NCBI RefSeq assembly: GCF_003337485.1
Contig: NZ_QPJJ01000006.1
Coordinates: forward strand, 62,001 to 126,000
Length of the DNA: 64,000 bases
DNA from: Saliterribacillus persicus
Lineage (GTDB): Bacteria > Bacillota > Bacilli > Bacillales > Amphibacillaceae
Direction: 5' to 3'
The first letter of the stretch is position 1. Every line of letters begins with the position of its first letter. The position numbers and the translations under genes are program-made. The notes under the pieces are model-generated. The model ran no database searches and was not told where the DNA came from. It saw only the letters and a program-made list of their open reading frames with translations. Shown in pieces: positions 10,301 to 20,158 of the stretch.

Positions 10301-11623
10301 ATTTTTTATCCTAACTGCAGCGAGTTCTATTATCGTGTCATATTTTGCTGATAGCCCTGTAGTTTCTACGTCAAAAACAACATATGTGGCTTCTTCTAAA
10401 TCTCGGTCAGTTTCATTATAGGCCATCGGTACTCCATCATCGACCACATTCGCTTCCACACCGTAAATCACTTTTACGCCATGCTTTTGTCCTGCAGCAT
10501 ATGCTTCTGGATAGGACTGAACACCTGCATGATCTGTAATAGCAATTGCTTCATGGCCCCATTTACCAGCTTGCTCGACCAATTTTGATGCAGTAACAAC
10601 AGCATCCATTGAGCTCATAACGGTATGAGTATGTAGCTCAATTCTTTTTTCATTATCTATGCCAGCATCATTTCTTATTGTTCCTTCAATTTCCTGCATA
10701 TCATTAACCATCATCGTTAGTTCATTAGAGAAATTATCTGTTTGAATCGTACCCTTTACCTTTAACCAAATTCCAGCTTTGATGGAACTAAAAGTATCGG
10801 CATCCTGATCGCCTTTTGAAAACATTTTAACGGAAAATGAATCGGTATAATCAGTCATTTTCATAATCAACAGATGTCGGCCAGATCTTAACTCTCTTAC
10901 TTCAGCATCGAAGACATACCCTTGCATGATAATTCCTCGATCCTCTTCCTTTATACTTTCCATTTCTATAGGAGTACCTTTTATCGCATATCCAATAGAA
11001 ATAGGACCTTTATTTCCTTGGTCATCTTGCTTAGCTTTTTCTTCAATTTGCTTTACTGCTTGCTGTACAAAAGCTTTATCTTCCATATCTTTTCTTTCTT
11101 TAAACTTTTGAATTTCGTCTTGTTCCTGATTAATCTCAATATCAATCGTAAAAAAGCTAGCACCAATTTTCTCGCAAAAGGAGCGATACTGTGGTTCTAT
11201 ATTTTTTTTAATCGATTGCAATTGAATGTCATCTTGGCAAGTTAACATAATGTTATTATCGTTAACTATTGGTTTGTTGAATTCCATCGATTTATATCGA
11301 GGTGAAGCTTTAACAATTTCAGAAATAAATATATTCCAATATTCTTTCATATAAGTACTTGAAATCTTATTGTTCTCGGTTTGAATGTTCCACTTTACTG
11401 CTGCGATATTTGAAAATGCAGTATTTAATTTTAAAATAAACAATTGATATACATCTGGAGGTAGTACATTTTCAAAATGAAAATAAAAATGCCAAACTTT
11501 ACTTTGACGGTGAACAATTAATTTTTCCAGTTTAGCCGATTTAAAATATTGTTCGCGAATATCTTTTGGTAACTCAATTTGATCTAAGAGGACTTCCATT
11601 TTCTTTGCGCCAGTCATGGACAT
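7337..11623 (-). CDS. polC: DNA polymerase III alpha subunit, PolC type
   Basis: PolC is the main replicative polymerase of low-GC Gram-positives, with its own proofreading exonuclease. The 1428 aa show an N-terminal region, an OB domain (about 205-315), a PHP domain with LHTHT at 329-333, an inserted DEDD exonuclease starting with DVET at 418-421, zinc-ligand cysteines at 903, 906, 928 and 931, and the catalytic PDIDLNF at 956-962. B. subtilis PolC is 1437 aa. GGAAG before the first ATG supports the start. proS lies upstream, and a strong hairpin between them suggests partial termination. Confidence 0.97.
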   Translation of the reverse strand: MSMTGAKKMEVLLDQIELPKDIREQYFKSAKLEKLIVHRQSKVWHFYFHFENVLPPDVYQLFILKLNTAFSNIAAVKWNIQTENNKISSTYMKEYWNIFISEIVKASPRYKSMEFNKPIVNDNNIMLTCQDDIQLQSIKKNIEPQYRSFCEKIGASFFTIDIEINQEQDEIQKFKERKDMEDKAFVQQAVKQIEEKAKQDDQGNKGPISIGYAIKGTPIEMESIKEEDRGIIMQGYVFDAEVRELRSGRHLLIMKMTDYTDSFSVKMFSKGDQDADTFSSIKAGIWLKVKGTIQTDNFSNELTMMVNDMQEIEGTIRNDAGIDNEKRIELHTHTVMSSMDAVVTASKLVEQAGKWGHEAIAITDHAGVQSYPEAYAAGQKHGVKVIYGVEANVVDDGVPMAYNETDRDLEEATYVVFDVETTGLSAKYDTIIELAAVRIKNGEIIDKYESFANPHHPLSETTTNLTGITDDMVQNAPEVEEVLKEFQAWMKDDILVAHNASFDMGFLNTGFEKFGYEKAENPVIDTLELARFLFPELKNHRLNTLCKKMDIELTQHHRAIYDAEATGYLLWKFIKLSLEKEITNHKHFNLHMGEGNAYQRARPFHATLLATNEVGLKNIYKLVSTAHIDYFYRVPRIPRSKLQQLREGIIVGSACDKGEVFEAMMQKSVEEAESVASFYDYIEVQPPENYYHLIEKELIQNEAQLFDILKNIIDMCDRLDKTCVATGNVHHLEENDRLYRQILISSQSGNPLSRQRLPNVHFRTTVEMMEAFHFIPKEKAKEIIISNPKLLVDKIDDVKPVKEDLYTPNIEGADSEIRQLSYDYARSIYGDPLPELIEKRIEKELESIIGHGFAVIYLISQKLVKKSLNDGYLVGSRGSVGSSLIATFTEITEVNPLPPHYVCPSCKHNEFFTDGSVGSGFDLDDKNCPKCDTELKKDGQDIPFETFLGFKGDKVPDIDLNFSGEYQPRAHNYTKVLFGEEKVFRAGTIGTVAEKTAYGYVKGYASDHDLNYKAAEVDRLVKGCTGVKRTTGQHPGGIIVVPDDKEIYDFTPIQFPADDRNSEWKTTHFDFHSIHDNLLKLDILGHDDPTVIRMLQDLSGIDPQTIPIDDAEVMKIFSGPDVLGVTADQINCKTGTLGVPEFGTRFVRQMLEDTKPKTFAELVIISGLSHGTDVWLGNAQELINDGICGLPDVIGCRDDIMVYLMHKGLDASLAFKIMEFVRKGKGLQDEWIDEMKKHDVPNWYIDSCKKIKYMFPKAHAAAYVLMAVRIAYFKVHYPLYFYAAYFTVRAGDFDLDSMVKGSSQIRKRIEEIQAKGNDATPKEKSLLTVMEIALEMNERGYSFQKVDLYRSEAAEFVVDGDTLIPPFNAVDGLGTNAALNIVNARKDGEFLSKEDLRERSRISKTVLEYLDNHGCLQGMADKNQLSLF

Positions 11624-11669
11624 CTAACTACTTCCTTTCCCATTAAAGTCAAGAACAGCTTATAGATAA

Positions 11670-11696
11670 ATTCCCTTGTCGTTATGACAAGGGAAT
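11670..11696 (-). terminator. Hairpin between proS and polC
   Basis: ATTCCCTTGTC (11670-11680) and GACAAGGGAAT (11686-11696) form a perfect 11-bp stem with a 5-nt loop, 5 nt after the proS stop. The minus strand continues TTATC, only a short T-tract, so termination may be partial. polC begins about 45 nt further on, without a clear promoter. Confidence 0.55.
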
Positions 11697-11701
11697 CGCA
11701 T

Positions 11702-13399
11702 TTATAATACTTCTTGTAAACGACCAAGCAGTTCAGAAATATGAATATCAAATTGTTCACCTGTAGCTCTAATTTTACATTCAATTATTCCCTCATTTGC
11801 TTTTTTCCCAATAGTAAGTCTTACTGGAATACCAATGAGGTCACTATCAGCAAATTTAACGCCTGGACGCTCTTTACGGTCATCATAAAGTACATCTATT
11901 TGATTTTCTTTTAAAGTTGTATATATCTGTTCTGCTAATTCTACTTGTTCTTCTTTATTACTCTGCATGGTTAGCATATGAATTTGATAAGGAGCTACAG
12001 CACTTGGCCAAGTAATTCCGTTTTCATCATTATACTGCTCGACAATTGCAGCTAATGTTCTAGAAACACCTATACCATAACAACCCATTGTCATAACCTG
12101 TGATTTACCAAACTCGTCAAGGTAATTGGCGCCCATTTTTTCTGTATAAACTTTTCCTAGTTTAAAAACATGACCAACCTCAATACCTTTAGCGAATTTA
12201 ATTATACCATTACCGTCCGGTGAAAGATCCCCTTCTTTTATAAAGCGGATGTCTTCATATTTACTGATCACTAGATCTCTTTCAGGTTGAACATTAATAT
12301 AATGCTTGTCATCTTCATTTGCACCACAATATCCGTCAACAATAGATTTCACACTGTAGTCCGCAATAACTTCAACATTCTTAACATTCACTGGTCCTAG
12401 TGATCCAACAGAAGCCCCTAAAAGATTCTTTGCTTCCTCTTCGGTTGCTAATTCGACCTCAACTGCTTGATATATGTGCTTTAATTTGATGTCGTTAACA
12501 TCATGATCTCCACGTGTTAATACAAGAACAAATTCCTCATCTATTTTAAATAACAAGGATTTAATACCTTGATCTAACGGACGATTTAAGAAACTAGCCA
12601 CTTCTACCATAGTCTTTTGATTCGGTGTGGAAACGAGGGCCAATTCATCAATCTCAGTTTGTTTAGTATCTTCATATCGATCAATAACAGGTGCCATTTC
12701 TATATTAGCGGCATAATCACTTGAATCTGAATAAGCTATTGTATCTTCACCAACTTCAGATAGAACCATAAATTCATGTGTATCTTTACCACCCATTGCA
12801 CCAGAATCTGCAATTACTGCTCGAAAATTTAAGCCGCAACGCTTAAATATATTAGAATAAGCAGTAAACAAACGATCATAAACTTCGTCTAAGCTCTCGT
12901 CGTTAGTATGAAAGGAATAAGCATCCTTCATCACAAATTCTCTACCTCGTAATAAGCCAAATCGAGGTCTTTTTTCATCTCGAAACTTCGTTTGGATTTG
13001 ATAGAGAGTAAGCGGTAATTTCTTATAGGAATTTATCTCACTTCGAATTAAGTCTGTTATAACTTCTTCATGCGTAGCACCAAGTGCAAACTCTCTATGA
13101 TGACGATCATGTAGACGCATTAACTCTGGACCAAAGTTATCCCATCTATTTGTTTCTTTCCATAGTTCACTTGGTTGAAGTGCAGGCATTAACATTTCTA
13201 CTGCACCCGCATTTTCCATTTCTTCTCGTACAATTGCTTCTACTTTTGTTAGAACTTTTTTACCTAAAGGTAAGAAGCTATATACTCCTGATGCTGTTTG
13301 GCGAATAAACCCAGCACGCAATAACAGTTGATGACTTTTAATGTCAGCACCTGCTGGTGTTTCTTTTAACGTTGGTAATAATGTCTGACTTTGCCTCAT
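11702..13399 (-). CDS. proS: Prolyl-tRNA synthetase (bacterial type with editing insert)
   Basis: This class II synthetase charges tRNA-Pro. The 565 aa carry the motif 2 region ([20 protein letters not shown], around residue 135-155), a YbaK-like cis-editing insertion (about 230-400), motif 3 with [17 protein letters not shown], and a C-terminal anticodon-binding domain. Length and domain order match the long bacterial ProRS. The ATG follows GAGGTGACC. It sits between rseP and polC with no T-box leader, so it is transcribed with the membrane-biogenesis genes upstream. Confidence 0.96.
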   Translation of the reverse strand: MRQSQTLLPTLKETPAGADIKSHQLLLRAGFIRQTASGVYSFLPLGKKVLTKVEAIVREEMENAGAVEMLMPALQPSELWKETNRWDNFGPELMRLHDRHHREFALGATHEEVITDLIRSEINSYKKLPLTLYQIQTKFRDEKRPRFGLLRGREFVMKDAYSFHTNDESLDEVYDRLFTAYSNIFKRCGLNFRAVIADSGAMGGKDTHEFMVLSEVGEDTIAYSDSSDYAANIEMAPVIDRYEDTKQTEIDELALVSTPNQKTMVEVASFLNRPLDQGIKSLLFKIDEEFVLVLTRGDHDVNDIKLKHIYQAVEVELATEEEAKNLLGASVGSLGPVNVKNVEVIADYSVKSIVDGYCGANEDDKHYINVQPERDLVISKYEDIRFIKEGDLSPDGNGIIKFAKGIEVGHVFKLGKVYTEKMGANYLDEFGKSQVMTMGCYGIGVSRTLAAIVEQYNDENGITWPSAVAPYQIHMLTMQSNKEEQVELAEQIYTTLKENQIDVLYDDRKERPGVKFADSDLIGIPVRLTIGKKANEGIIECKIRATGEQFDIHISELLGRLQEVL

Positions 13400-13431
13400 T
13401 CTTTTGGGTCACCTCATCTAACTTATCTAAT

Positions 13432-14688
13432 TTATAAAAATAATCGTTGGATATCATTCCATGTAACAACAATCATTAGTAGCATTAATAGCGCGAATCC
13501 TATAAAGTGTACAACACCTTCTTTTTGTGGATCAATCGGTTTACCACGTACTGCTTCTAATCCGACAAATAATAGCCGACCCCCGTCAAGAGCTGGGAGT
13601 GGTAGTAAATTAATTATGCCTAAGTTAACACTCAAAATGGCAGTCCAAGTTAAAAAGTTCAGAAAGCCTGTCTTAACAACTTGATCAGTGGCATCATAAA
13701 TGCCTACAGGTCCAGATAGCATGTCAATAGAAAATTGTCCTGTAACAAGCTTCCCTAGGTTTACTAGAATTAATTTCGACCAATCGTAGGTCTGTTCTAA
13801 ACTATAGGGTATAGATCCCCAAAATGACTTTTCTAAAGCCAATTGAACACCCACTTGACCTATAGATTGTTCAGGTGTCTCAATAAGCCTTGGTGTTACC
13901 GTTAAATTAAGCTCTTCATTCCCTCTTAATACATTCATTTCTAGAGGCGTTTCTGGATTGCTTTGAACAATCTCTTGAAATTGTTCCCATTCAGAAATTG
14001 ATTGATTTTCAATACTTAAAACTGTATCACCTTCTACAAATCCAGCTTCATCAGCAGGACTATCCGGTTGCACATTGCCAATTTCAATCTCATCAACAGG
14101 TACCCCTTGTACGTAGCCTAAAATAATGAAGATAACAATTGTTAAAAGGAAATTCATCATTGGCCCAGCAAATAATTGTATTCCTCTTTGGCCTACTGTT
14201 TTAGAAGAAAACTGACGATTATATGGAGCGATTTGTGTTTCCTTTTCATCCATGATAAAGTCAGCTTTTTCATCAACTTGGAAATGTAGCTTTGTTTCTG
14301 TTTCAATCTCGTATCCTTCAATTACTAATTGATGATCCAAGTCTATTCTTTCAACTTCTACTACTTGTGCATTTGGATGCTTTGATTTATTATTCACAAT
14401 AATCTTGTTTACTTTTCCAGCCTCATTGAATTCTAATCCGACGTGTTGCCCACGTTTCAAATCAATTATTTCTGGATCTTCTCCTGCCACTCTAACATAT
14501 CCACCAAGTGGTAAAAGTCTAACAGTATATAATGTTTCATTTTTCTTAGTAGAAAAAACTTTCGGACCAAAACCTATTGCAAATTCTCTTACAAGCATAC
14601 CCGCTCGCTTAGCAAAAATGAAGTGTCCAAACTCGTGAACAAACACAAGGAGTCCGAACATAAAAATAAAAGCAATGACTGTATTCAA
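13432..14688 (-). CDS. rseP: Site-2 intramembrane zinc protease RseP (RasP)
   Basis: This membrane metalloprotease cleaves anti-sigma factors and leftover signal peptides within the membrane. The 418 aa start with a hydrophobic helix containing HEFGH at 18-22. A PDZ domain follows (around 200-275, DSPADEAGFVEGDTVLSI), then the second metal-ligand motif LPLPALDGGRLLF near the C-terminus and a last transmembrane helix. The start codon is TTG after AAGGAGTG. The order cdsA-dxr-rseP-proS is that of B. subtilis. Confidence 0.95.
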   Translation of the reverse strand: MNTVIAFIFMFGLLVFVHEFGHFIFAKRAGMLVREFAIGFGPKVFSTKKNETLYTVRLLPLGGYVRVAGEDPEIIDLKRGQHVGLEFNEAGKVNKIIVNNKSKHPNAQVVEVERIDLDHQLVIEGYEIETETKLHFQVDEKADFIMDEKETQIAPYNRQFSSKTVGQRGIQLFAGPMMNFLLTIVIFIILGYVQGVPVDEIEIGNVQPDSPADEAGFVEGDTVLSIENQSISEWEQFQEIVQSNPETPLEMNVLRGNEELNLTVTPRLIETPEQSIGQVGVQLALEKSFWGSIPYSLEQTYDWSKLILVNLGKLVTGQFSIDMLSGPVGIYDATDQVVKTGFLNFLTWTAILSVNLGIINLLPLPALDGGRLLFVGLEAVRGKPIDPQKEGVVHFIGFALLMLLMIVVTWNDIQRLFL

Positions 14689-14724
14689 GTTTTATTCACT
14701 CCTTCCTTTTAGAAAAAAATACAT

Positions 14725-15873
14725 CTAATATCTGTGATAGATTCTCTGGCGTGTTTCCTGATCAATATTTATAATTGTTTCAAGATTGGGTTCGTTTATC
14801 ACTTGATGATTTTCCATGCTACTCTCGATCACTTTTTCAATTTCTAAAAAAGTGATTTTTCCATTTAAAAATAAATCAACAGCAGCTTCATTTGCTGCAT
14901 TTAAAACTGTTGGCATCGAGCCACCAATTTCTCCAGCCTTAAAAGCATAAGCTAAACATGGAAAACGCTCCATATCCATTTTCGCAAAATGAAGTGTGCT
15001 AATCTCTGCCAAATCAAGACGTTTACTTTGTGCAAAAGCTTCTCGATCCGGATAAGTTAATGCGTATTGAATTGGTATTCGCATATCAGGAGTTCCAAGC
15101 TGTGCCATTACGCTCTTATCCTGAAATTCTATCATAGAATGAATAACACTCTCTTTATGAAGTAAAACCTCTATATCTTTATAAGCGATATCAAAAAGCC
15201 AATGAGCTTCGATAACTTCCAGACCTTTATTCATCATACTTGCAGAGTCAATTGTGATTTTAGCGCCCATACTCCAATTAGGGTGGTTTAGAGCATCTTC
15301 CACCGTAACCCCAACTAACTCATCCCTTTTTTTATCACGGAAGCTACCGCCTGAAGCAGTTAAGATCACTTTATGTATATCACTAGATTTTTCACCATTT
15401 AAGGATTGAAAAATAGCAGAGTGCTCACTATCAACAGGCAACAAATGAACACCATTTTTTTTAGCCAAATCCATCACAATGTGTCCTGCAGTTACTAATG
15501 TTTCTTTATTAGCGATCGCAATTTGTTTTCGCTTCTTGATAGCAGCTATAGTAGCTGGAAGACCTACGCTTCCCATAACTGCATTTACAACAATATCTGT
15601 TTGAGGATCTTCAGATATAGCTATCATTCCTTCTTGTCCAATAAGTATTTCGCATTTGTGGTTTAAGCTCTCAGCTAATAACATTTTTCTTACATTATTA
15701 TCCTGAACAACAATTATTTTTGGTTCATGTTTTTTAATAATTGGTAAAGCTTTTTCAATATTTTTTCCAAAAGCAAGTGCATATAAACGAAATTTTTCTT
15801 TATGCGCTCCAATTATATCTATCGTCTGTAATCCAATAGAGCCTGTAGCACCTAACAAACAAATATTTTTCAT
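14725..15873 (-). CDS. dxr: 1-deoxy-D-xylulose 5-phosphate reductoisomerase
   Basis: Dxr makes 2-C-methyl-D-erythritol 4-phosphate with NADPH, the first committed step of the MEP isoprenoid pathway. The NADPH-binding [10 protein letters not shown] lies at 8-17. The metal and substrate region shows [21 protein letters not shown] and [13 protein letters not shown]. The length of 382 aa is normal. Its product feeds undecaprenyl diphosphate synthesis, carried out by UppS, encoded two genes upstream. Confidence 0.96.
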   Translation of the reverse strand: MKNICLLGATGSIGLQTIDIIGAHKEKFRLYALAFGKNIEKALPIIKKHEPKIIVVQDNNVRKMLLAESLNHKCEILIGQEGMIAISEDPQTDIVVNAVMGSVGLPATIAAIKKRKQIAIANKETLVTAGHIVMDLAKKNGVHLLPVDSEHSAIFQSLNGEKSSDIHKVILTASGGSFRDKKRDELVGVTVEDALNHPNWSMGAKITIDSASMMNKGLEVIEAHWLFDIAYKDIEVLLHKESVIHSMIEFQDKSVMAQLGTPDMRIPIQYALTYPDREAFAQSKRLDLAEISTLHFAKMDMERFPCLAYAFKAGEIGGSMPTVLNAANEAAVDLFLNGKITFLEIEKVIESSMENHQVINEPNLETIINIDQETRQRIYHRY

Positions 15874-15897
15874 GTAATGAGACGCTCCTATTAATAT

Positions 15898-16680
15898 TTA
15901 TGAAATAAAGTGAATAAAATGCAATAAAGGAAAAACAAATAACCAACTATCAAAGCGGTCTAAAATACCACCGTGTCCAGGTAAAATTTTACCAGAATCC
16001 TTGACAGCATAATGTCTTTTAATTGCAGATTCTACTAAATCACCCACCTGAGCAAATATCGATGCGAGTACTGTAACAATTAAAAGAATTACTATAGACT
16101 CATGCACCGCAAAGTAAAAATGAAAGACAAGCGCAACGATACAAGATAAAATGATTCCACCCACAGCACCTTCAATGGTCTTTTTAGGGCTTATTTCGGG
16201 CCATAGTTTGCGCTTACCGAATAATCGTCCACTAAAATAGGCACCAGTGTCTGTCGCTAGTATAACAAGGATAGCATAAAATATATAGACAAGTCCGTTG
16301 TCTACAGTTCTAGTTTGAATGAAATAATAGAAGCCTAACCCAACATAAATTGCTGATAATACCAAAAACGCACAATCATTAAATGTAAATTTATTTTTGA
16401 CCAGCACGGTATACGCTAGTAGCAATAATACAATGAAGAGTAATATTTCAAGTTTAGTAGAAAATAACACATAATCACTTTGAAATAATAACGACCACAA
16501 TAAAATAATTGTTAGACCGGTTGGTATAGGATAATTAAAAGCAGCACGCATTTTTAATAGTTCTAATAAACCGAGCGTTGCAATAATATACATGATTATA
16601 TAGAAGGGCCATGCACCTAAAAATACTAAAGGAAAAAACAATGCAATTGCTAATATAGCTGTTACAATTCTAGTTTTCAA
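15898..16680 (-). CDS. cdsA: Phosphatidate cytidylyltransferase CdsA
   Basis: This membrane enzyme makes CDP-diacylglycerol from phosphatidic acid and CTP, the branch point of phospholipid synthesis. The 260-aa protein is almost entirely hydrophobic, with about seven or eight transmembrane helices. Near the end it shows the CDP signature around SAIKRHYAVKDSGKILPGHG, followed by GGILDRFDS. The start is TTG behind AAGGTGTG; no better ATG is present. It directly follows uppS. Confidence 0.93.
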   Translation of the reverse strand: MKTRIVTAILAIALFFPLVFLGAWPFYIIMYIIATLGLLELLKMRAAFNYPIPTGLTIILLWSLLFQSDYVLFSTKLEILLFIVLLLLAYTVLVKNKFTFNDCAFLVLSAIYVGLGFYYFIQTRTVDNGLVYIFYAILVILATDTGAYFSGRLFGKRKLWPEISPKKTIEGAVGGIILSCIVALVFHFYFAVHESIVILLIVTVLASIFAQVGDLVESAIKRHYAVKDSGKILPGHGGILDRFDSWLFVFPLLHFIHFIS

Positions 16681-16693
16681 TTTAATTCACACC

Positions 16694-17458
16694 TTATATC
16701 CCGCCGAATCGACGCTTTCTCTGTTGATAATCTCTAATTGCTTCCACAAAAAGATCTTCATTAAAATCTGGCCAAAGCTCTTCTGTAAACCATAGTTCTG
16801 AGTATGCAGCCTGCCATAATAAGAAATTACTTAGGCGTAATTCTCCACTCGTTCTTATTAACAAATCTGGATCCTTTAAATGATGTGTATAGAGATGCTG
16901 GTTTAAAGCACTTTCATCAATTTCATCAATAGTATACTTTTTCGATTCTACATCCTTACAAATTGCTTGGATTGCTTGTGTCATTTCATACCTACTACCA
17001 TAGTTTAACGCAATATTTAAAATTAAACCATCATTGCGAGAAGTCTTCTCAATAGCATCTTGTACGGCTTGTTTAGTATGAGGCGGTAGAGCTTCAAATT
17101 CTCCAATTGTCTCTAACCGAACATTTTCTTCTATTAATTCAGGCAAATATGTATGTAAAAACTCCATTGGAAGTTTCATTAAATAATCTATTTCCTTTTT
17201 TGGTCGCTTCCAATTTTCAGTTGAAAACGCATATAAAGTAAGTATCTTCACATCGTATTTATTAGCAACTTTAACAATTTTCTTGACGGTATCCATGCCT
17301 TCTCGGTGACCAGCAAATCTTGGCAAACCTCTTTTTTTTGCCCAACGGCCATTTCCGTCCATAATAATTGCTATATGCTCGGGGATATTCTCTTTGCTTA
17401 GTTCATAATCATTCAATGTCGTAGCTTTTCTTAAAAAAGGAAGTTTAAACTTAGACAT
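16694..17458 (-). CDS. uppS: Isoprenyl (undecaprenyl diphosphate) synthase UppS
   Basis: UppS elongates farnesyl diphosphate in cis to the C55 lipid carrier for peptidoglycan and teichoic acids. MDGNGRWAKKRG includes the catalytic Asp34. HREGMDTV, YAFSTENWKRP and the C-terminal RTSGELRLSNFLLWQ and ELWFTEELWPDF motifs are intact. The start at 17458 was chosen because GGAGG lies 7 nt upstream; this gives 254 aa. An upstream in-frame GTG falls in the structured leader. A terminator separates it from frr. Confidence 0.95.
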   Translation of the reverse strand: MSKFKLPFLRKATTLNDYELSKENIPEHIAIIMDGNGRWAKKRGLPRFAGHREGMDTVKKIVKVANKYDVKILTLYAFSTENWKRPKKEIDYLMKLPMEFLHTYLPELIEENVRLETIGEFEALPPHTKQAVQDAIEKTSRNDGLILNIALNYGSRYEMTQAIQAICKDVESKKYTIDEIDESALNQHLYTHHLKDPDLLIRTSGELRLSNFLLWQAAYSELWFTEELWPDFNEDLFVEAIRDYQQRKRRFGGI

Positions 17459-17500
17459 GTTAAATCCTCCATCAGTTAATAAAAAAATTTTTGAAATTAT

Positions 17501-17553
17501 GGAGAAAACTTTTTCTCCCACTCCAATTAAAAACAGTTAGAGAAAAAGTTCTC
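17501..17553 (-). promoter_or_regulatory. Inverted-repeat leader upstream of uppS
   Basis: Two complementary arms, 17502-17517 and 17540-17553, can form a 14-bp helix with a 2-nt bulge across a 22-nt spacer. Each arm can also fold on itself: GGAGAAAA/TTTTCTCC at 17501-17518, and GAGAA/TTCTC in the other. An A/T tract with seven T follows the proximal hairpin on the minus strand. This looks like a leader with alternative pairings; its function is inferred. Confidence 0.4.
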
Positions 17554-17578
17554 TTCATATTCCTAGTTTATTTAAGGT

Positions 17579-17608
17579 TTATAATTTAAGAATCTAACTT
17601 TTTGTCAA
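17579..17608 (-). promoter_or_regulatory. Candidate SigA promoter of uppS-cdsA-dxr-rseP-proS-polC
   Basis: The minus strand has a perfect -35 TTGACA (17608-17603) and an imperfect -10 TTATAA (17584-17579), 18 nt apart. They lie downstream of the frr terminator and about 120 nt before the uppS start. No other good hexamer pair is visible in this 265-nt gap. Confidence 0.5.
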
Positions 17609-17659
17609 ATATCAACTTAAAAAGTCTATTTTAACTTACTTATTAGATATTACGTAATA

Positions 17660-17690
17660 AAAGTGGAAAAACCCTCTTTTGAAGAGGGTC
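17660..17690 (-). terminator. Rho-independent terminator of frr
   Basis: An 8-bp stem, ACCCTCTT (17671-17678) with AAGAGGGT (17682-17689), has a 3-nt loop. It is followed on the minus strand by TTTTTCCACTTTT. It starts about 35 nt after the frr stop and closes the pyrH-frr transcript. Confidence 0.88.
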
Positions 17691-17723
17691 TTACTTACCA
17701 CCTTTATTTTAACTTCTTTTGCC

Positions 17724-18281
17724 TTAAACTTCCATCATTTCTTTTTCTTTTTGTTTGGTTAATTCATCAACTTCATTAATATATTTGTCAGTTTCTTTTT
17801 GGACTTGGTCTTGATAATCACGTAAATCATCCTGTGTAAGATCTCCATTTTTTTCATCTTTTTTCAACTGATCATTGGCATCTCTACGATGATTTCTAAT
17901 TTGCACTTTTGCTTCCTCAGCAAATTTCCCCACTACTTTTATTAATTCTTTTCTTCTTTCTTCAGTTAGCGGTGGGATATTTATTCGAACAACATTTCCA
18001 TCACTTGATGGTGCTAAGCCTAAATCAGCTTTTTGAATAGCCTTTTCTACATCAGAAATAGAACCCTTATCAAACGGTGTAATGACTAGTAACCTAGCTT
18101 CAGGAACTGAAATAGTTGCTAGTTGATTTAAAGGTGTAGCTGCTCCGTAATAGTCCACAAATATACTATCTAAAAGAGCTGGATTAGCTCTACCTGCTCT
18201 TACGGTAGAAAGATTTTTTGAATAAGACTTTACTGATTGTGTCATTTTCTCACGAGTATCTTTAATTATTTTTTCTGACAT
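17724..18281 (-). CDS. frr: Ribosome recycling factor
   Basis: RRF, with EF-G, splits the post-termination ribosome. The 185-aa protein is the standard length, with the long three-helix bundle and a central beta domain. Visible family segments are [15 protein letters not shown] near residue 25, [17 protein letters not shown], and a charged C-terminal helix. It lies 2 nt after pyrH, as in nearly all Bacillaceae, and is followed by a strong terminator. Confidence 0.96.
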   Translation of the reverse strand: MSEKIIKDTREKMTQSVKSYSKNLSTVRAGRANPALLDSIFVDYYGAATPLNQLATISVPEARLLVITPFDKGSISDVEKAIQKADLGLAPSSDGNVVRINIPPLTEERRKELIKVVGKFAEEAKVQIRNHRRDANDQLKKDEKNGDLTQDDLRDYQDQVQKETDKYINEVDELTKQKEKEMMEV

Positions 18282-18283
18282 TT

Positions 18284-19006
18284 TTAACTCCCCTTTATTA
18301 CTGTTCCTATTTTATCACCTAGGACAGCGCGTTTTATATTGCCTTCTTCTGAAATTGAAAATACTAATAATGGAATATTGTTATCCATACACAAAGACGA
18401 GGCAGTAGAATCCATAACACCCAAGCCTTCATTTAAAATTTCCATATAGGATAATTGTTCATATTTCTTTGCTTGACTATCTAATTTTGGATCTGCTGTA
18501 TAAACTCCATCGACATTATTTTTAGCCATTAAAATGACATCTGCCTCTACTTCTGCTGCTCTTAAAGCGGCTGTAGTATCTGTGGAAAAGTAAGGATTAC
18601 CAGTACCAGCAGCAAAAATCACTACACGTTTTTTTTCTAAGTGGCGAATTGCTTTTCTTCTTATATATGGTTCTGCTACTTGTCTCATTTCGATAGAGGT
18701 TTGGACTCTAGTAGGAATACCGACATTTTCTAAGCTATCCTGAAGTGCTAAGGAATTCATTACTGTAGCAAGCATCCCCATGTAATCTGCATTAGCTCTA
18801 TCCATTCCCATTTCGCTTCCAACTTTACCTCTCCAAATATTACCACCACCAACAACTACAGCCACTTCAACTCCAAGCTCTACTACATCTTTAATTTGTT
18901 TAGCAATAGACTGAATAACTGAAGGTTCAATACCATATCCCTGTTCTCCACTCAGTGCTTCTCCACTTAATTTTAATACGATTCTTCTGTAGTTAGCAGT
19001 TGCCAT
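18284..19006 (-). CDS. pyrH: UMP kinase PyrH
   Basis: PyrH phosphorylates UMP to UDP and is allosterically regulated by GTP and UTP in Bacillus. It belongs to the amino-acid-kinase fold. The protein begins [19 protein letters not shown], followed by [22 protein letters not shown] and the DGVYTADPK loop. The start at 19006 was chosen because GGAGG lies 6 nt upstream; an ATG four codons earlier overlaps this Shine-Dalgarno. The length is 240 aa. A terminator separates it from tsf. Confidence 0.96.
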   Translation of the reverse strand: MATANYRRIVLKLSGEALSGEQGYGIEPSVIQSIAKQIKDVVELGVEVAVVVGGGNIWRGKVGSEMGMDRANADYMGMLATVMNSLALQDSLENVGIPTRVQTSIEMRQVAEPYIRRKAIRHLEKKRVVIFAAGTGNPYFSTDTTAALRAAEVEADVILMAKNNVDGVYTADPKLDSQAKKYEQLSYMEILNEGLGVMDSTASSLCMDNNIPLLVFSISEEGNIKRAVLGDKIGTVIKGS

Positions 19007-19149
19007 ATTAACCTCCATATATGTAAATATTTTATTAAATATATCATTCTATTGTCCATTGATTTGATCTTTGAAATATCTTATTTATAAATAGAAAACA
19101 CAGATATCAGATTATGGTTTATATTAACTTGTCTCTTCTATCTTTACAC

Positions 19150-19174
19150 AAAAGGGACACAATGTGTCCCTTTT
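19150..19174 (-). terminator. Terminator of tsf
   Basis: AAAAGGGACAC (19150-19160) pairs perfectly with GTGTCCCTTTT (19164-19174) around a 3-nt loop, 18 nt after the tsf stop. The arm itself ends in four T, then GTGT. It should separate rpsB-tsf from pyrH-frr. Confidence 0.75.
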
Positions 19175-19192
19175 CTGTATATTTACAATTAA

Positions 19193-20080
19193 TTATTTTT
19201 TATTTACTTGACTCATTACTTCATCAGCAAAGTTATCTTCACGTTTTTCCATTCCTTCGCCAACTTCATAACGGACAAATGTTTTAACAGAAGCACCTGC
19301 ATTCTTAACTACTTGCTTCACTTTTTGATCTGGATCTTTAACAAAGCTTTGCTCTAGAAGACAAATATCTTCAAAGTATTTATTTAAGCGGCCTTCCACC
19401 ATTTTTTCAACGATGTTTTCTGGCTTTCCTTCATTTAAAGCTTGTGTTTTTAATACTTCTCTTTCTTTTTCAATTTCTTCTGCATCTACAGCATCACGAG
19501 ATACATACGTAGGCTTTACAGCTGCAGCATGCATTGCAATATCTTTTGCTACTTTATCATCAGTTGTACCTTCGAGTACAGTGACAACGCCAATATTACC
19601 ACCCATGTGAATATAAGTACCAAATGCATCTTGATCAGATTTTTCAAAAATAGTAAAACGACGTAGAGAAAGTTTTTCTCCAATTTTCGCAATATTACTG
19701 TTAATAAAGGATTCTAGCGTTTCACCATTACCATGTAGTGGTTGTTGTAATGCAACTTCCACAGATTCTGGCTTCTCTGATAGCAAATGTTTTCCTAACT
19801 CGCTAAGTAATGTTTTAAATTGATCGTTTTTAGTTACGAAGTCTGTTTCACAATTCACTTCTAACAATACAGCTGTGTTTCCTTCAACTTCTGCATGTGC
19901 AGAACCTTCTGCTGCTATACGATCTGCTTTTTTTGCGGCTTTAGAAATACCTTTTTCTCTTAGGTAATCTACAGCTTTGTCCATGTCACCTTCTGTTTCC
20001 TGTAATGCTTTTTTACAATCCATCATACCCGCACCTGTTTTTTCTCTTAATTCTTTAACCATCTGTGCAGTAACTGCCAT
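19193..20080 (-). CDS. tsf: Elongation factor Ts
   Basis: EF-Ts is the nucleotide-exchange factor for EF-Tu. The 295 aa have an N-terminal UBA-like domain ([20 protein letters not shown]), the core motif [12 protein letters not shown] that inserts near the EF-Tu magnesium site, and the usual dimerisation domain. AAGGAGG lies before the ATG. It is downstream of rpsB, the conserved pair, with an intrinsic terminator in the 78-nt gap that could lower tsf relative to rpsB. Confidence 0.96.
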   Translation of the reverse strand: MAVTAQMVKELREKTGAGMMDCKKALQETEGDMDKAVDYLREKGISKAAKKADRIAAEGSAHAEVEGNTAVLLEVNCETDFVTKNDQFKTLLSELGKHLLSEKPESVEVALQQPLHGNGETLESFINSNIAKIGEKLSLRRFTIFEKSDQDAFGTYIHMGGNIGVVTVLEGTTDDKVAKDIAMHAAAVKPTYVSRDAVDAEEIEKEREVLKTQALNEGKPENIVEKMVEGRLNKYFEDICLLEQSFVKDPDQKVKQVVKNAGASVKTFVRYEVGEGMEKREDNFADEVMSQVNKK

Positions 20081-20110
20081 TTTATATTTCCTCCTTAGTT
20101 GTCAATTCCT

Positions 20111-20147
20111 TAAAAAAAGGTGATAAAAGGTCCCCCCCTTATCACCT
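20111..20147 (-). terminator. Intrinsic terminator/attenuator between rpsB and tsf
   Basis: AGGTGATAA (20118-20126) pairs with TTATCACCT (20139-20147). On the minus strand the stem is followed directly by TTTTTTT. It begins about 12 nt after the rpsB stop. As tsf has no clear promoter after it, partial read-through is expected. Confidence 0.8.
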
Positions 20148-20158
20148 AAACCTTTTGG

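Noticed and set aside
10922-11245. Plus-strand open frames, for example inside polC, rpsB, cheB, infB and sucC
   Set aside because: They lie opposite strongly conserved genes, have skewed composition (Phe, Ser, Leu rich) and no ribosome binding sites. All are shadows of the minus-strand codons.
13400-13431. T-box leader before proS
   Set aside because: The gap to rseP is only 32 nt, with no room for a T-box; proS is an internal operon gene.
19019-19149. Promoter before pyrH
   Set aside because: The terminator after tsf implies one, but the hexamer pairs I tried (for example TGGACA with ATAAAA) are too weak to report.
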